Shown piece by piece: positions 15,001 through 27,595 of a DNA stretch of 64,000 nucleotides. Location of the stretch: NCBI GenBank assembly GCA_012656075.1, contig JAAKBF010000101.1, forward strand, positions 116,001 through 180,000, read 5' to 3'. The notes under the pieces are model-generated. The model saw only the letters and a program-made list of their open reading frames with translations. It was not told the origin of the DNA and did not search any database. The position numbers and the translations under genes were made by a program. The DNA is from Phytophthora hibernalis (lineage: Eukaryota; Oomycota; Peronosporomycetes; Peronosporales; Peronosporaceae). Each line of letters begins with the position of its first letter. Within the stretch, counting starts at the first letter, position 1.

Positions 15001-18000
15001 TCTCTCGGTGATTTGTCGCAGCGTCGACTAGTGCTGAAGCTTCGCATTGGTGACCAGATTGCATCGACGACTGTAATGGGCAATTATTCGAGTGATGAAC
15101 TACGCGCAGCACTTGCGCATGCTGTGAAGACTCCGGGGTAATTGTAAGTGTCAGTCGTAATAGCGTCGGCATTTTCACAGGCTATGGCTACGAGTGGGTT
15201 GTGACTTTCAGCGACTCATACGGGGACGTTCCGGCCATTGAGATTGCAGAGAAAAGCTACGACAGTTCCTATAGCTCACCAGACTTCGAATCAGCACTAG
15301 TGTTTAGCGTGACGGAGCTGGTAAAGGAAACGTTGACGGCAGCAGCCTGACCTCTTCTGCGGTCTCTACTGTCGTTGTTTCTCCGCAGCACGAAGTTCAG
15401 CGCATTTTCATTTACAGCGGATCACCTGTGGACTTAGGAGGGACTGTCATGTTGAGCGTTGGTGGAGAATCTACCCCGGAAATTGCAGTTGATGCCGCTG
15501 CAGACGATATTCGCGTTGCACTTGAGGGATTGTCGACTGTTGGCGACGTTCTTGTGACTGTAACAGGAGAGGTGATCCAGCGGTCATCGTTCCCTGCAAT
15601 GCGATACGGAGTGCACTGGGATGTTACCTTCGTGACGTCTGGAGATGATCTCCCGCTGCTAGGCGTGAGAACTGACCCAACTCTGACGTTTACTCCGAGC
15701 GCCTGTGGTGGTACTTTATCTGGTGTTACACCGTGCGTAGAGACTGCGGAGATCGTCCGAGGCGGGTTACCTACTCAAACCACTCTGGGAAAGCTGAGCA
15801 ATGCTACGAATTATGTCGTACGCATTGCAGCGTCCAATGCAGAGTTCGAGAGCAAGTTCGTGCCCACCCCTGGCGCCTTCCATCCGTCTGCTCGACCTCC
15901 GCTAGAAGTCCAAAGCCCTCAGGTGGCTCCACTAGCGGCAGCCAGTCTTGGTGTTTCATGGCAGGCGCCACTTTACGATGGAGGAGCTTCTGTCGTACAC
16001 TACAAAGTTCAATGGGATGTCAGCGCGAGCTTTGACCTGCAAAGTATATTCAGTGGCTCGGATATCGTCCTTGTCGGGGATGATAAGGACATCATCGCCT
16101 ATACTATCACGGGTCTTAGCTCGAGCAACGATTACTTCGTATCGGTTGTAGCGTACAACGCACGAGGCTACGGAGCTCCCATCATGGCTCAGCCCGTCGA
16201 TGCGCATGAACGAGTGACGCACATTACCGCCCAGAACGGGGTGCTTGATGAGGTGGTGCTAGGCACGGAGACGTTTACGCTGGAGTTTGCAAACTATCCT
16301 GGGAAGGTGACAGCGTCGATTGGCGTCACAGCAAGCGCACTACAGCTGCAAAGTGCGCTTCAGCGTCTTTCAGTTGTAGGGGTGCTGTCCGTCAAGCGTT
16401 CAGACTACTCGAAGGGGCCGACTGCAACGCCCTACGATTCAAGTGGCCCAAGCGACTTCATGCTGGTCTGGAGCATAACCTTCCGCACAGCATCAGTGAA
16501 TGGCATCAAGGCTAGTTCTCTCGGGGCACTTATTGTGACTCCAACTGGAACGACAACTGTGACCCCAACGGATGTGGTGTCCCCGATTGAAGACGGCTCG
16601 TTGACAATTCGGCCCAGAGCTGTGTCAGCCACAGCACCTCGAGACTTGCGCGTCTCGATTGTCGACTCTGAATCTCTCGGTGTGAGCTGGCTGCCTTCAT
16701 TATCTCCATCGACTTCTAAGTATCTCGTTGAGTGGAGCCCAACACCTGACTTTGCCGGATGTCGGGCAGGTTCTGTAAGCAGTACTGGTACAAAAACTAC
16801 CTATGCGACAGCTGCAGCTCAGTCACAGGTTGTAGCAGCAATCATTGGGAGTGATGGCCGGGTAGCATTCCCCATTGGTAGTTTAGCTGCCAACACGAAG
16901 CAGTACGTTCGTGTATCGACGTACAACGGCAACTACGGCTCTCCTATACTCGCACAGGTCCTGACAGTTAGCACGCCCAGCACGTCTGAAGGCGTTGCTA
17001 TCGTTACCGTCGTAGCAAGTGCAAAGAGTGTGATTCCGCGAGCTGTGACCCCCTTCCGACCATCTTCTGTGACGATCCAAGTGAGTTCTGATGACCAACC
17101 GACACAACTCGAAGTGCGTTTTCGCCAGCCATCGAAGGATGCACTTGGTTTCATTGCTGGCAACGGTGGTGCTACAATCACTCACTACCGGTTGAGTTGG
17201 TGGGAGGCTGCAAACGCTGTAGCTGTGACGTCTTATGATGTGCGTATGGTCGACTCGACAGGAAACCCGGTGCCGTGTTCACCGTCTTCTTGCACCTTCC
17301 GCTTGGGTGCGGAGGTGCAGTCGTTATCGGCCAAGACGGGAGGAAGTGGGTCATTCCGACTTCGGCTCGCTACCTCCACGTACTCGCAGGTCTTGTGTGC
17401 TACAAACGCACCGTGCTCCTTGTCATTTGATGTCGCGAACGGCAAGATAGTCACTGTGACTTATGCCGCTTCAGGACTCGATCTCCAAACGAAACTTGGG
17501 ACTAGCGCACGCTTCATGGTCGACGCCGCCGGAGCTGCATGCGTCTTCGAAGTGGCGGCAATGGTTAGTCTCATGCAATACAAACTTCCGGTGCGATTCG
17601 TTTCAACAGCTGGAGGCTCAACAACATGTCCATTGCCACAAGCTGCTGCGCCGTACACAATCCACATTGAACCAACTTCGTTGAACTGTGTTCCTGTCTC
17701 GACGATCGCAGCGAACTTGGCAACCGAAGTTTCGGCCTTAATTGGCGGTGATAGTGTCCAAACATCCCTTGACGCAGAAAGCAGTGGAGTGACCCGCTTT
17801 CGGATTACGTTTGCTGGGTCGAGCGCTTCTGGTGCGTCGGGGAACTTGGCAGCTCATACTGCGAACGTCGCGCAGTTGGAAGTGGTGGCAAGTGATGGTA
17901 CAGGAGGGTGCGTTGATGTCTCGGGGACGTCTGGACTAGTACGGAATTGGACGGTGGCAACGTAAAATCTGGCGTCGCCTACGGTGTGCAAGTCGCAGCG

Positions 18001-21000
18001 ATCAACTCTATAGGCCTCGGAGCACCTTTGCGAGCGACAGTTCTGTGTCATGATTTGCCGTGCGTTGGTGGTGATCTTGCGGTAGCTCCAGCGGCTCCGC
18101 CTTTGGCACCTGTTGCTGTCACGGTTGCAAGTAATCGTGCGGATCACACCGCACTAAACGTTGTTTGGAAAACGCCACCGTCTACTAACGGTGCTCCTGT
18201 GACGCAATATCTCGTTGAGTACTCGACCACAGCGTTTGCATTTGCTTCACAACCGCCTCTGTGTACCGGATGTGTAGTGGCTCTGACTGCTGGAACAGCT
18301 TTGTTATCGTCGACACTGACGCTTACTGCTAGTGCGAATATTGTGTTGACGAGGGGCCAACTAGTTGTGCTGAGCAGTGCGTCCCCGACGTGCATTCTTA
18401 CAGTGAGTAAGGATTCAGCAACGTATGTCAATGTGAATGGCCAGTCGGTTTACAACTTGGAGGGACAACACGGCTGCGACGCGTTCAGCGCTCAGACGGG
18501 CAACCTGAATGCGCTCTATGATTCTGCAACCGACAACTCCGTCGTCGTCCTGCCCAATGTGGTGAAACCAGATAACGAATTAGAGTCTACGACGCTGAGG
18601 GCTTTGGCGCCAAACAACAAGTACACAGTTCGCGTACGGGCTCAGAACCGCGAAGGCTACGGAGGGGCTCAAGTTGCGTCGTTCATTTGTGAATCTGGCA
18701 TCGAATCTTGCATCGCAACTGGAACACTGGCTATCACACGACAGCTACCGATAGCACCCACACTCACCGTACCAGCTCGATTGCTTGGTGCAAGTACGGT
18801 GGGGACGACTTTGGGGTTCACGAAAGACACCCTGACGATTGCGTTTAGTGACCCAAATACCTGGTCGGGATTTGAGGTTGTGGACTCATTCCGTGTCGAA
18901 TGGGACGTGACTGCGGACTTCTTGTCTTCAAAGAAGAAGACGGCGATCGTGACACCTTCGGACATCAGGCCATCGCTCTGGTTGATTCGCCGCCTTTGTG
19001 CGGGCTGTATCACCGCTCTGGCTGCGAATGTCTTATCTGTCAGCGGAGGTGTGGGGACTACGTTGACTGCTGGCGACTGGATTATGGTAGATGCTGGGAC
19101 ACTGTCGTGCCAATTCCAAGTTGCGACCGCAGCGCCCACTGCATCTACAGTCACTGTAGTGGCGGATCATGGCTGTGCGGACATTATCCCGACCCAGACG
19201 TTGGCTCTTGATGCCCAGGAAACGTACGAGTACCGGTTGACAACAGGGTTGAGCATGGGCGTTACCACTCACGTGCGGGTGACAGCTCACAATTCACTAG
19301 GCTATGGAGTACCAAGTGACAGCATTGCAATTACTCCGATCACTTGTAGCGACCCACCGCCATCTCCGAATGTGGTGTTGACTATTTTGACTCCAGACGA
19401 TGAAGATGACCCCAACGTACGTGTAAGTGCGCTTCGAGTGCTGTTCCCACCACCGACGATTTCATCGACAGACTTGAACGGGGATGGTGGCTCGCCTGTG
19501 ACCAAGTATCTGGTCGAATGGATCGATACGATAGCGTTTGCGAGCACATTGCCGCATATCCAAACTATCCGCACAGAGTTGAGCCCCGCTGGTAGCTCCG
19601 CTGATAGCGTCTCTGGATCGTTTTACCTTACGCTCAATACAGAGGGATGCAACTACTGCCAACTCCAAGGCATCTTTGCTACGTCGGCATTGAGCGCCTC
19701 AGCATCAGCAGAAGACATGGAATGGGAGCTACGCAATTTGCCTAATGTTGGAGACGTCGATGTCACGCGGGACGGTTGCACAACCCAGAATCAATGCACG
19801 TGGACAATCACATTCCTCAGTGAGCTTGATCTTGTGCCGCTGGCGTTGACTGCAAAGAGTCGACTTTACGCTACGGGTGGAAAGGTTACAATTACCATAA
19901 CACCAACTCAACTGGGGAGTCTCGGTGGTGCCACGTATTGTCCTGCAACTATCAACAATGCGGTTGTAAATGGAAAAACCAATTGTGGGCAAGTCCTCGT
20001 GGATGCCAAAACCACACCTGTTCCGTACGAGTACGTCATTCACGGACTGACTCCGGGCACAACCTACTACGCTCGTGTAGCAGCTTACAATGCGCTGGGG
20101 TATGGTCCCCGACGCGTGACAGCCCCAACATCGTTGAGCGTACCGTATGAAACCCCGGCCCCAAGATCGCCGTTCAATATCGCAGCACCCCCATCCTTAC
20201 ACTTGCTGGGCCAACTTCACTCCTGCTTTGTTACGCTGCTCCACAGTTTAATGGCGGAGCTCCTGTCACGGGCTACGTGATCGAGTGGGATCCATCTCCG
20301 GAGTTTGATAGCGGATCAAGCGGTGACGCGCTCGGCCAAGTGACAATAGCAGTTAGTTCGCTGACAGGGGACGTTAACGGTGCATATAGATACACCATCG
20401 ATGGACTTACGACGCGTCAGTGGGTCTATGTGCGCATGTTTGCTGAAAACGGGAAGGCCGGTCCTGGAGATCCAGTGATAACTCAGCCAGCACGAGAGAT
20501 GCCACGAGGAAAACCACGTGTACCGAGTTTAGTGACTGCTACGAATGACCCGGCAGCACAGCCACCAGGGACAGCACTTTCAGTGTCGTGGCCTGAATCA
20601 TCCGCAGATGTTTTGCGATACGAAATTGAATGGTATCAGCAGAACCCAACGGAACCATTGTTCGGGACACCAATCGTTCAACAGGTAGCGTCGAGCGGGT
20701 CCGTTACAGGTGGCTCCTTCACGTTATCGTTTGGAGATGGCAGTGAGCGATATCCATGGAGACTTTTGCCTGGAACGGTGGATGTTGAGCATGGTGCACC
20801 GTTTCTCAAAACGAGTGAAGATCTGACGAGGTTTATCACTGCCGGAGACGTCGTGTACATCAGAAAGCATCCCTACTTGGTATTAGCAACCCCGGGCGCT
20901 TTCTCAGCTTCCCAGCTACCCCTCGCGAATGCAGAGAACTTCCAAAGCTCCGGCATGCTCGCCGGTGCGCTAGGCACAGTTGCTACAAAGTATACTGGAG

Positions 21001-24000
21001 ACACGGTATTTGGTGCAAAACTATATACTCAATGGCGCACGACACCGTTGCCGATGGATGTTACTCCGTCAGGCATGCAAGAAGCATTAGAGCTGCTACC
21101 AAGCGTTGGACTAGTGCGCGTTGATCGTCTTTCGACCGTGGACGCGAACAATTACAAGTGGATGGTGACCTTCACGTCCCAAGTCCCGCGGACGAGTCCT
21201 GCATTCCCGTTGCTCACTGCGAACGACCGCCTCCTAAAGAATACGAACTCTGATGCAAATGTTGCAGTGACGAGTACTAACGCTGGTAAGTCTCCGTTAG
21301 GCTTCAGTTCCGCTGTTGTAAATTCTTCGGGTATATCGGTGGACGATGGACGCATGCAGTACAGCCTCACTCAGCTGCAAACGGGAACACTCTACTTTGT
21401 ACGAGTGGCAGCTGTGAATGAACGTGGGGTTGGAGCTTTCGCTTTGGCTTCAGCGTCGGGTACTGCGCCTACACGCTCACCACTCGCTCTGTCAAACGTG
21501 GAAACCCGCGCGTTGTCACCGCAGCTAATGGGAATCACGTTTGACCAAATGCAAATCTCCGGTGGACGTACGGTGGACGGCTACCACGTCGAGGCTGCTT
21601 TGGACTCGACGTTTACAGACTCGATTGTGCAGAACTTGCCACCGACGACAAAGTTTGCACGTGTCACGACCGTCGCCCACACGGGTCCATTTACTGCAGG
21701 GAGCACGTTTTCTCTTGCGGCGGTGGATTCACGGTCTTTCCACGGCACGATGATCAAACAAGTCGATGCTTTGGCGTCAGCGCAAGCGCTCGAAGGCGGT
21801 TCACCCTTCCTATTGCGACTGAATCCGGACAGTACACAGGGATATGGGAGCGATAAACTCGACAAGTTTTCTCGTGGAGAAAGAGTCCGCATACGCAATG
21901 AACAATTGAGTGTGTGTCTCGACGGAAGTGTGGCGTGGCCACTACGAAATACAGACACGGGTCTCACCATCACAACATACGTCGGTGCTGCAACCGGGAC
22001 CATCACACTTTCAGGGGCGCTGAGCCTTTCTCTTCAAAATGTTATTGTCGTGGGTACCCAAATCGCCGTCGGTGTAGCTGCAAATGGGCCCGCACATCCT
22101 GCCTCTTGTCGAGCTGTTGTGACTGCGGTGAGCGCAGATAAACAGCACTTGGATATCGTGAATTCCTGTATCGACCCCAGTACAAAACTCGTTAGCGGAT
22201 TGGCCATTTTCGTCGTAAAGGGTGTTGCAAGTATCACTAGCACCGCATATGATGGTACAAGCATCATCACTCTCTCTCAACTCTCAACAACCATCTCATT
22301 GATGTGATCGTCATTGGAACGCAAATTTCAATTGGAAACGTACCAGACGACGCCTCTTCCTGCCGGGCTAAAGTGATCACAGTGAGCTTAACACAGCTCA
22401 GTCTCGACCATGCATGCGCAGAAGCTACAGCGAAACTAACAGCCGGCCTTCCCATTTACGTCCATCGGGGCCTGCCATTCTTCCTTTGTGCGAACCTGAT
22501 AATCCCTGGAAAGTCTTAAGTTCGTCGCGAATCACTACGTTACTCGGTCGTCTCGATGCATCTGGAGGCCGCGAACCCCTGCCACTTTTCCGCAGTGATT
22601 CCGCTGTGAGTGCAGCGACTGAGCTCGGCATGGCAGGAAAAACCGATGGAGTGACGCTCGTGGATCCAATTACAATCAGTTGCGGAGACTACATCCGTCT
22701 AGGGCGTGTACCAGGGAAGCTGTCCCGGAAGCGGAGGCAGTAGAAGCTTTAGCTACTTTCCGCGTTCGTGGGTTGTGTGACGATGCTACGACGTGTGGTT
22801 GTTCTGGAACATCGGCGAGTAATCGTTTGCTACTTGGACGTTTAGAAAACCCAAATACTTCGGTGAGTCTGTCTCCGAGACTAGACTTACTTCATGGAGA
22901 CGTGACACGTGAAATTCAACGGATCGTGATCACAGTCACTGGATCGTCCATTGCCTATAATGTGGGGATTCCGCGTGAAGTTTGGCGATGAAGTGAGCTC
23001 CTTGACACTCGGTGCAGGTGGAGACCTAGGTGCGTCGCTGAACGACGATGTCGGATGCTTGGTATGGGCGTCTGGAGGCCTTTCAAGTGATGCCGCTCGC
23101 GATATGCTCGCTCTGGAGCGCGAGCTCGAGAACTTCGCGGCAATTGACGACGTGCGTGTCAAGCGCGTTCTCACAGTGACTACGAACACTCGCGCGACAG
23201 TCGAATACACGGTGGAGTTCATGGGCGTGCGAGTTCGTGGTAAGATGCCGATCTTGGAGATCCTTGACGTTGGCACAAAGGGCTGCAGCGCATTCAGCGG
23301 GGTACAGCTGCTGCGCAGCCTGCGCAACGTGACCAGGACAGCTTTGTGACTATATATCAAGCTCCAACGACGCCTGCGATCCCGTTCGATGCCACTGATG
23401 AAGACGTGAAAGCGGCGCTTGAAACGTTAAGTGTTGTGAGCAATGCCGACGTTGATCGCAGCGTGAACAAGAACGGCTACGACTGGCGCTTGACGTTTGT
23501 GGAGTTCCCAGCTCCATCTAAGGACATGGAGTCGAGTGTGTTCCCGGCAATAGCAGCAAATGGTTTTGCGCTTCAGGCTGCTCAGTCCCCACGGATCAGC
23601 GTCACTCCCTTCCAGTTGCTCGAGTTGGACACGAGTTCACTCTCAGGAGCAGGCGGTGGCGTCTCTATCTACGCCCATGTCAAAGCGCACAATGCGGATG
23701 GGTGGGGCGTTGCGACAGCTCCTTCTCCTGCATCTCTCCAGCTCGCAGAACAACTACCGGCTGCAGTGCGTCTTGCACGCGCTGACGTATTGTCCGCTTC
23801 CCAAGTGCTGGTACAATGGGACGCTCCATTTCACGATGGCGGAGAGCCCGTGACGGAGTTCCGTGTCGAGTGGTGGAAGCATAGCGCAAGTACCACAGCT
23901 GCGAAGCCGTTTGCCGTGGTTCATGCACTCGAGGCAGCATCTCAAGGCATGACAGACGATGTTGCAACCATCACAGTGTCTGCACCGACGGTGGGGACAC

Positions 24001-26015
24001 ACAAGTATCTCTCCGGTACATTCCGTGTTGGTTTTGACGGCCAGTGGAGCCCCGAACTTCCGTATGATGTATCGGCGGTGGATATGCGCACGGCGATTTT
24101 TACGCTTCCTACGATCGAAAACGTTATCGTGAATCGTGAACTCACGGCAGGAGGATACACGTGGTTGGTGACTTTCTTGCAGCGTAGATATGGAGGAGAC
24201 CAGCACAAACGGTGGCGATCGACTCTTGAGACGCAGCCTCCCTACGGCTACAAACTCGAGGTGTTGGGCGTTAACTTGTTGGCTTGTACGACTGCAGAAT
24301 TGACTACGTGCGTGCCGAGACTTGCCACGACAGTGGCAGCACGCAGTGCTATCGACGCTAAACCGGAGCTACAGACGCTAGTGTGCATCGCAACTGGACC
24401 TGGAGCGGTCTCTGCAATGAATTTCAAGCTAAGGCTGCTGGGTGTCGAAACAACTTCTATTTTGGGGTCTGCTGATGCTAAGACACTGGCCAAAGCCATC
24501 ACAGCTCTCGGTGTCGTTGGCACTGTGAATGTTCGGTTCCGAAACACTACAGAGACGACTGTGTGCTCTACTTCTAGTAGTGCCACGAAAGGCCTGACGA
24601 TCGAGTTTACCACAGCACAAGGTGATATTGCTCCGATTGTAGTCACGACGATCACAGGTGTTGATGTTACGATCAAAGAGCAGCGGAAGGGTCGAGCACA
24701 ATTGCATGTCGGGCGGCTACCGTTTGCGTACGTTATCGACGGCCTCACGACTGAAACTTACCACGTAAGAGTTGCAGCGTACAACAGCGTTGGCTTTGGG
24801 CCATTCCAGGAAGCCACGGATGGGAGCGGTTTGCTGCTCGTGGCACGACCACCTCTTGCTCCAAGGTCGCTGCGTGTTCGGTCGAAGATGATTGATAATT
24901 CCCACGGGATGCTGGTGGTGTGGGCTGCTCCACGCAGCGACGACAGCAACACGAAGCAGTACCGTGTCGAATGGGACTTTGGCACAGGGTTTACCAGCCA
25001 ATGCGGCGAGAACGTCGAGACGCAAACGATCGTGGTAAGTAATGAAGACTCTGCCAAAGCCAACACGAAATTCAGTCTTCTCAAGACCAACGGAGGGGCA
25101 AAGATCTGTGTGGACCCAACGGATACGGTGAATACGCTGAACAAGCCATTACACGACCTTGGAGGAGCTTATGCTGGAGTCACACTGACAACTCAAGGAA
25201 ATGGCTTGGCGTTGTACGACTACGGGCGTGCGTATACTCTACGGTTCCCTCAAGCGGTCGTTGTTCCTGCTGGGGCGTACGATGCTGTGGAAAATGAGGC
25301 CGTGGCGACATCGCCTGTGGATATCGGACTCTTGTCCTGGGCTGCCGATTTAACGTGCTCTAATCCTGCTCCAGTGTCGGTGACTGCGCAGCGCACATCT
25401 TACGGTTCTGGCCTCGACGAAATGCGAGGACAAGGACGCGTGGACATTAACAATCTAAACGTGATTGTCATTAATGAATGCTCCGCTAAGCTGGCCGCTC
25501 CGATAGCTCGCCAAACGCTGAGTACCGCGACTGCTATCGTCAACGCTTTAAAGCTGGACGTCCTGAACTTGGCAGCCAAGAGTGGTGTCTTTGAAAGCGC
25601 AGACTTGGCAAGTCCTGCGTTGTGTGAGTCGTGCGCTCAGAAATTGACGGTTGGGGGCGTGTTGACGGTCTCGATGTCGTTGGTGAGCGTGCTGGACACG
25701 AACGACTACTTTGTCGTCGCGGACTCCCCGACAACTGCAACCACGAGCTCAACACTACGCTGCGTGATGAAGGTCGCATCAACGCCAACGCCCAATTCGA
25801 TAACCGTCAACCTATTGGATCCCGGTCGCGGTGCTTGTGAACTTCCTGCGACGTTCGAAGCGAAGGCGTGGCGAATCTCGCGCTTTGAGCTTCGCGCGCA
25901 TACGATCCGGGACCTGGTGCCTGGGCGAGAATACGCAGTTCGCGTCATTGCTAGCGGGGATTCCACGCTTGGTGAGGGCCCGGCACTGGCATCGGCCACC
26001 ACCATCGCTGCGTAA
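3..26015 (+). CDS. Giant PA14/filamin/FN3 multidomain protein, 5' end outside window, many frame switches
   Basis: One gene of about 8,670 codons enters from the left edge and ends with TAA at 26013-26015. The protein is built from about 100-residue beta repeats (start E-V-Q-x-V/I, then a strand like GxFxLxF, an 'ALExLxxVGxVxV' segment, 'WxVTFxxxxGDVPLL'), three PA14 domains, filamin/ABP280-like repeats in the first 9 kb and fibronectin type III-like modules from about 11.2 kb on. No transmembrane helix is evident near the C-terminus. The frame changes near 58, 2365, 3612, 4295, 4545, 4830, 6115, 6238, 7127, 8499, 8885, 10532, 10575, 10858, 11206, 12303, 13050, 13297, 13510, 14840, 15137, 15330, 17955, 20190, 22290, 22480, 22720-22960 and 23340. 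Most can be repaired in sense by one lost base in a G, C, A or T run, and stops occur only after a switch. I infer consensus errors rather than a dead gene; an adhesive or extracellular role is only a guess. Confidence 0.85.
2794..3219 (+). other. PA14 domain 1 of the giant protein
   Basis: This segment starts at 'GLLSLYFDNFW' and ends near 'SSALFHG'. It shows the PA14 pattern: an initial GLxxxYFDN strand, 'VDPQLNFDW', 'YISIRWFGKL', 'TYVFYVSSSEGVRVWLN', and 'YDLHIEYHEASGAASFRLSW'. PA14 is a beta-barrel found in adhesins, glycosidases and the anthrax protective antigen, often binding carbohydrate. A filamin-like repeat follows directly. Carbohydrate binding is inferred from the family only. 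Confidence 0.85.
3225..4915 (+). other. Filamin/ABP280-like repeat block of the giant protein
   Basis: At least three immunoglobulin-like repeats of the filamin type lie here. Each has an 'AGxxxxFTIQARDxxxN' strand (3330, 3705, 4080) and most close with a 'YxVxYxxxxAGxYxVxVxxxGxxI' strand leading into 'GSPFxVxV'. Further copies lie near 6380-6640 and 8370-8640. In filamins this fold mediates dimerisation and partner binding; in this mixed architecture it is probably a spacer and contact module. Three frame switches fall inside the block. Confidence 0.75.
6646..7082 (+). other. PA14 domain 2 of the giant protein
   Basis: The segment from 'GGLWATYFATADF' to 'TDSLF' matches the PA14 outline: 'YSIRWKGELRA', 'DHVFTLRADNAVLLIVDGKV', 'FYEVDISYRTKDAQSFVKLEW'. 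It is more divergent than copies 1 and 3. It follows a filamin-like repeat and precedes a stretch of cysteine-containing repeats. Confidence 0.7.
10712..11146 (+). other. PA14 domain 3 of the giant protein
   Basis: The segment begins 'RGLLGSYFDNRWL' and ends 'SARLFHR'. It shares with copy 1 'VDPQINFAW', 'HVSVRWQG' and 'DGARLWVEDQLVID'. One base is missing at 10858, where a GG run needs a third G to carry WQG into YIKPAF. The domain marks the change from filamin-like repeats upstream to FN3-like modules downstream. Confidence 0.8.
11230..25980 (+). other. FN3-rich region with interleaved EVQ beta repeats
   Basis: FN3-like modules recur with a 'PxAPxxVxL' start, a 'SLxVSWxxP' strand, 'GGxxVTxYxVEWD' and a closing 'PGTxYxVRVxAxNxxGYG' strand. 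Clear copies lie near 11230, 11930, 13130, 13700, 14880, 15900, 16640, 18090, 19370, 20200, 21490, 23760 and 24860. In many of them the E-V-Q repeat is nested in a loop between the 'VEW' strand and the closing strand. That regular insertion is the main design feature of this half of the protein. Confidence 0.8.
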
Positions 26016-26396
26016 TTTTTATAGGAATCCACAAATTATTAGGGTACTTACTTGCGAGCCTCGGGGAGGCGCAGTTCTGTAAACAAACGGCCATTCATTA
26101 TCTGCCCTGGTTAGTCTGAGCTCATCATAACCTGTGCATAACTAGACTTTACTCAGAAAACAGCCCTGGCGATTTTATTCATTTTCCGAGACTTAGAAGT
26201 CAGCACCCCTGTATAATAGGAAGTGGATAAAGTCACACAGTGGGTGCAGCGTAATTTAAAAAATCAAAACAAAAAAATTCCGAGCACGCATTAAATTTCC
26301 CTTTATTTGAAATAAGAGAAACACCTCCTCTACCCCCTTCCCCCTCCCCGGCCGTCTCTCAACCTTTCATTTCTAAATCGTCCGAAAAGACGAAGC
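26016..26396. other. Spacer between giant gene and MULE
   Basis: No gene is seen. The left part is ordinary AT-leaning DNA that may hold the 3' UTR of the giant gene. Around 26328-26352 there is a pyrimidine-rich run (CCTCCTCTACCCCCTTCCCC) just upstream of the MULE start, which may be a promoter-type element. No terminal inverted repeat for the MULE was found here. Confidence 0.5.
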
Positions 26397-26998
26397 ATGG
26401 CGAGTGTCGCGTCGTCGAGCTCCGGCGCGGAGGCTGAGATCGAGCCTAAAGAGGCGACCGCCCCGAGGCCCATGTCCCTGCAACTACTGTGTATGCACCT
26501 CCATTGGAACAGCGCCAATATGCAAGCTGGGAGGACTTCTTTGCAGCTTTCGCCGCGTATCAGGATGCAACGCATCAAGTATTCAAGAAACGGACATCTA
26601 CGAGCGTGGCCGCGAGGAATGCTGAGCTAGACAGGAGGGGTACGCTGACGGCTAAGACGCAGATCCCGCTCGCGTTCGAAAAATACTACCGTCGGCTATG
26701 CTGTACGCATGATTGGAACCGCCCAAGTCGCTCAAAAGGAAAGAAAGAACATCTTCGTGAAATCTACGCAATGTGAGGCGCAACTGTCACTCACGGTGGT
26801 GTGGGCGGCGGACAAGGGCTTCCAAGTGACCGTGACGCAGCAAAACACGACGCAAAATCACGGGCTGGGATCGGTGACTTACGAAAACCATCCTGTCAAC
26901 CACCGCGTCGATGAGGCGGATGCGATAAACTTCGTCGACGAGCTCCAAATGGCTGGGGCGAAAAAAGCTCATCTTGGAGTATTTGAGAAGAAAAACGG

Positions 26999-27067
26999 GT
27001 AAGACGCTTTGTGAGGTCTTGCTAAAATGCTAGTTAATTAAACTTATATGTTATTTGCTGTCTTTAG
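26999..27067 (+). other. Probable intron 1 of the MULE
   Basis: The sequence starts GTAAGA and ends TTTAG, is AT-rich and separates 'EKKNG' from 'KKVTLRDVHNLV'. The exact phase needs one base correction in the preceding A run. Confidence 0.55.
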
Positions 27068-27375
27068 GTAAGAAGGTTACGCTGAGAGATGTCCACAACC
27101 TCGTCCATAAACTGAAGGATGCGCGCCGCGGGACAACCTCTGTTGAGGCTAAATTGAAGTCTGTTTTGCACGACTTTTGCGGTTCTCGAAAGGAAAACAC
27201 AGCCACTATCTACGTGGACGACGAGAAGTTGGCTCAGACTATCACGTTCCAGACGCATCAAATGCGAAGATTTTTCGAGGCGTTTCCGGAGGTGCTGATG
27301 ATTGATGCGACTCATAACACAAACGACGCCGGCTACAAGCTCTTCAGCTTTATGATCCACGACGTTTTTGGACAC

Positions 27376-27595
27376 GTACGTGCATCGGCTGAGTTTGCAA
27401 CTCTTGTACGAATATTTTGTAAAACACTGTGTGACTTTGGTGTGACTCAATTGACTGTGTTGTGACTTTGTGGCTTTATGAAATCTATTGTGCTGATGTG
27501 ATTGTTATATGACTGAATTGTGACTTTGTGGCTGTATTGTGACTTTGTGACCCTGCTGTGGTCTTGTGACTTCCGTGATATTATGTTGTATACAG
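27376..27595 (+). other. Probable intron 2 of the MULE, with internal repeats
   Basis: The donor is GTACGT after 'HDVFGH' and the acceptor is TATACAG before 'GQYVQHALMEDES', a join expected for MULE transposases. The intron holds imperfect copies of TTGTGACTTTGTGGC (27473, 27516, 27537 and related). Confidence 0.7.

Noticed and set aside
3..26015. Many small introns as the cause of the frame switches
   Set aside because: At the switches the two frames join with no leftover sequence and without GT-AG boundaries; the offset is one base.
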